64,000 nucleotides of DNA, from NCBI RefSeq assembly GCF_014905175.1, contig NC_057789.1, positions 21,510,555 to 21,574,554 on the forward strand. The letters are read 5' to 3'. The position numbers were made by a program, and so were the translations under genes. The notes beneath the pieces were generated by a model. That model did not search any database. It was not told the DNA's origin and saw only the letters and a program-made list of their open reading frames with translations. Source of the stretch: Aphidius gifuensis. Lineage: Eukaryota; Arthropoda; Insecta; Hymenoptera; Braconidae. This document shows positions 63,945-64,000 of the stretch, one piece after another; position 1 is the stretch's first letter, and every line of letters starts with the position of its first letter.

Positions 63945-64000
63945 ATTATTTGATATAATTTTTGTAATTTTCTAAATTTATTCTTTCTTATTATCTCATC

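Noticed and set aside
1..64000. Integrated bracovirus or other polydnavirus segment
   Set aside because: No virulence-gene families, segment junction motifs or nudivirus genes were seen; the only DNA-virus-like gene is a Polinton-type polymerase remnant.

Overview
The window is eukaryotic, very AT-rich and gene-poor. It has GT/AG introns and is packed with transposable elements. Typical insect elements (BEL/Pao, an envelope-bearing Gypsy group, Crypton, Polinton, Helitron, Tc1/mariner-, piggyBac- and hAT-type MITEs) sit next to fragments of animal genes (METTL3, NOC3, Rabex-5, F-box/LRR). I read it as an insect nuclear genome, most likely a parasitoid wasp or related hymenopteran. That taxonomic call is inference; no single-copy marker gene here is intact.

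Layout. 0-2.8 kb: the 3' end of an acidic coding region, a 500-bp palindrome and a minisatellite. 2.8-13.9 kb: a decayed minus-strand Gypsy/errantivirus-like element with 3' LTR, polypurine tract, several small cysteine-rich accessory ORFs, an envelope pseudogene related to glycoproteins of arthropod negative-strand RNA viruses (chuvirus type), and a broken pol. Its 5' part is missing. 13.9-18.5 kb: a mosaic of degraded NOC3 and Rabex-5 coding fragments between direct repeats. 18.9-19.9 kb: a METTL3 fragment split by two TA-flanked MITEs. 20-28 kb: hairpin elements, a gag-like fragment, two tandem arrays (one over 3 kb) with nested insertions, and a 2.3-kb element with 59-bp perfect terminal inverted repeats. 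29-30 kb: a Polinton-type DNA polymerase B remnant hit by MITEs. 31-39 kb: small broken genes, MITEs, and a zinc-finger last exon. 39.8-41 kb: an array of four 285-bp units. 41.4-43.3 kb: a Crypton-like tyrosine recombinase gene with an intron. 43.8-48.2 kb: two F-box/LRR pseudogene pieces around a degenerate LTR that carries a Helitron remnant. 49-58.3 kb: a nearly intact BEL/Pao element with two LTRs, gag and a 1,303-codon pol, with gag and pol separated by one in-frame UGA in a UGA-CUA context. 58.5-63.9 kb: a three-exon gene joining a Mutator-like DDE transposase, a YqaJ-type nuclease and an Ulp1-type cysteine protease.

Only two coding units look recent enough to be functional: the BEL/Pao element, and the transposase-nuclease-protease gene, which has one apparent frameshift. 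The rest is mostly remnant sequence, useful for nesting order: MITEs lie inside a METTL3 copy, a polymerase remnant and a recombinase intron, and a Helitron lies inside an LTR.
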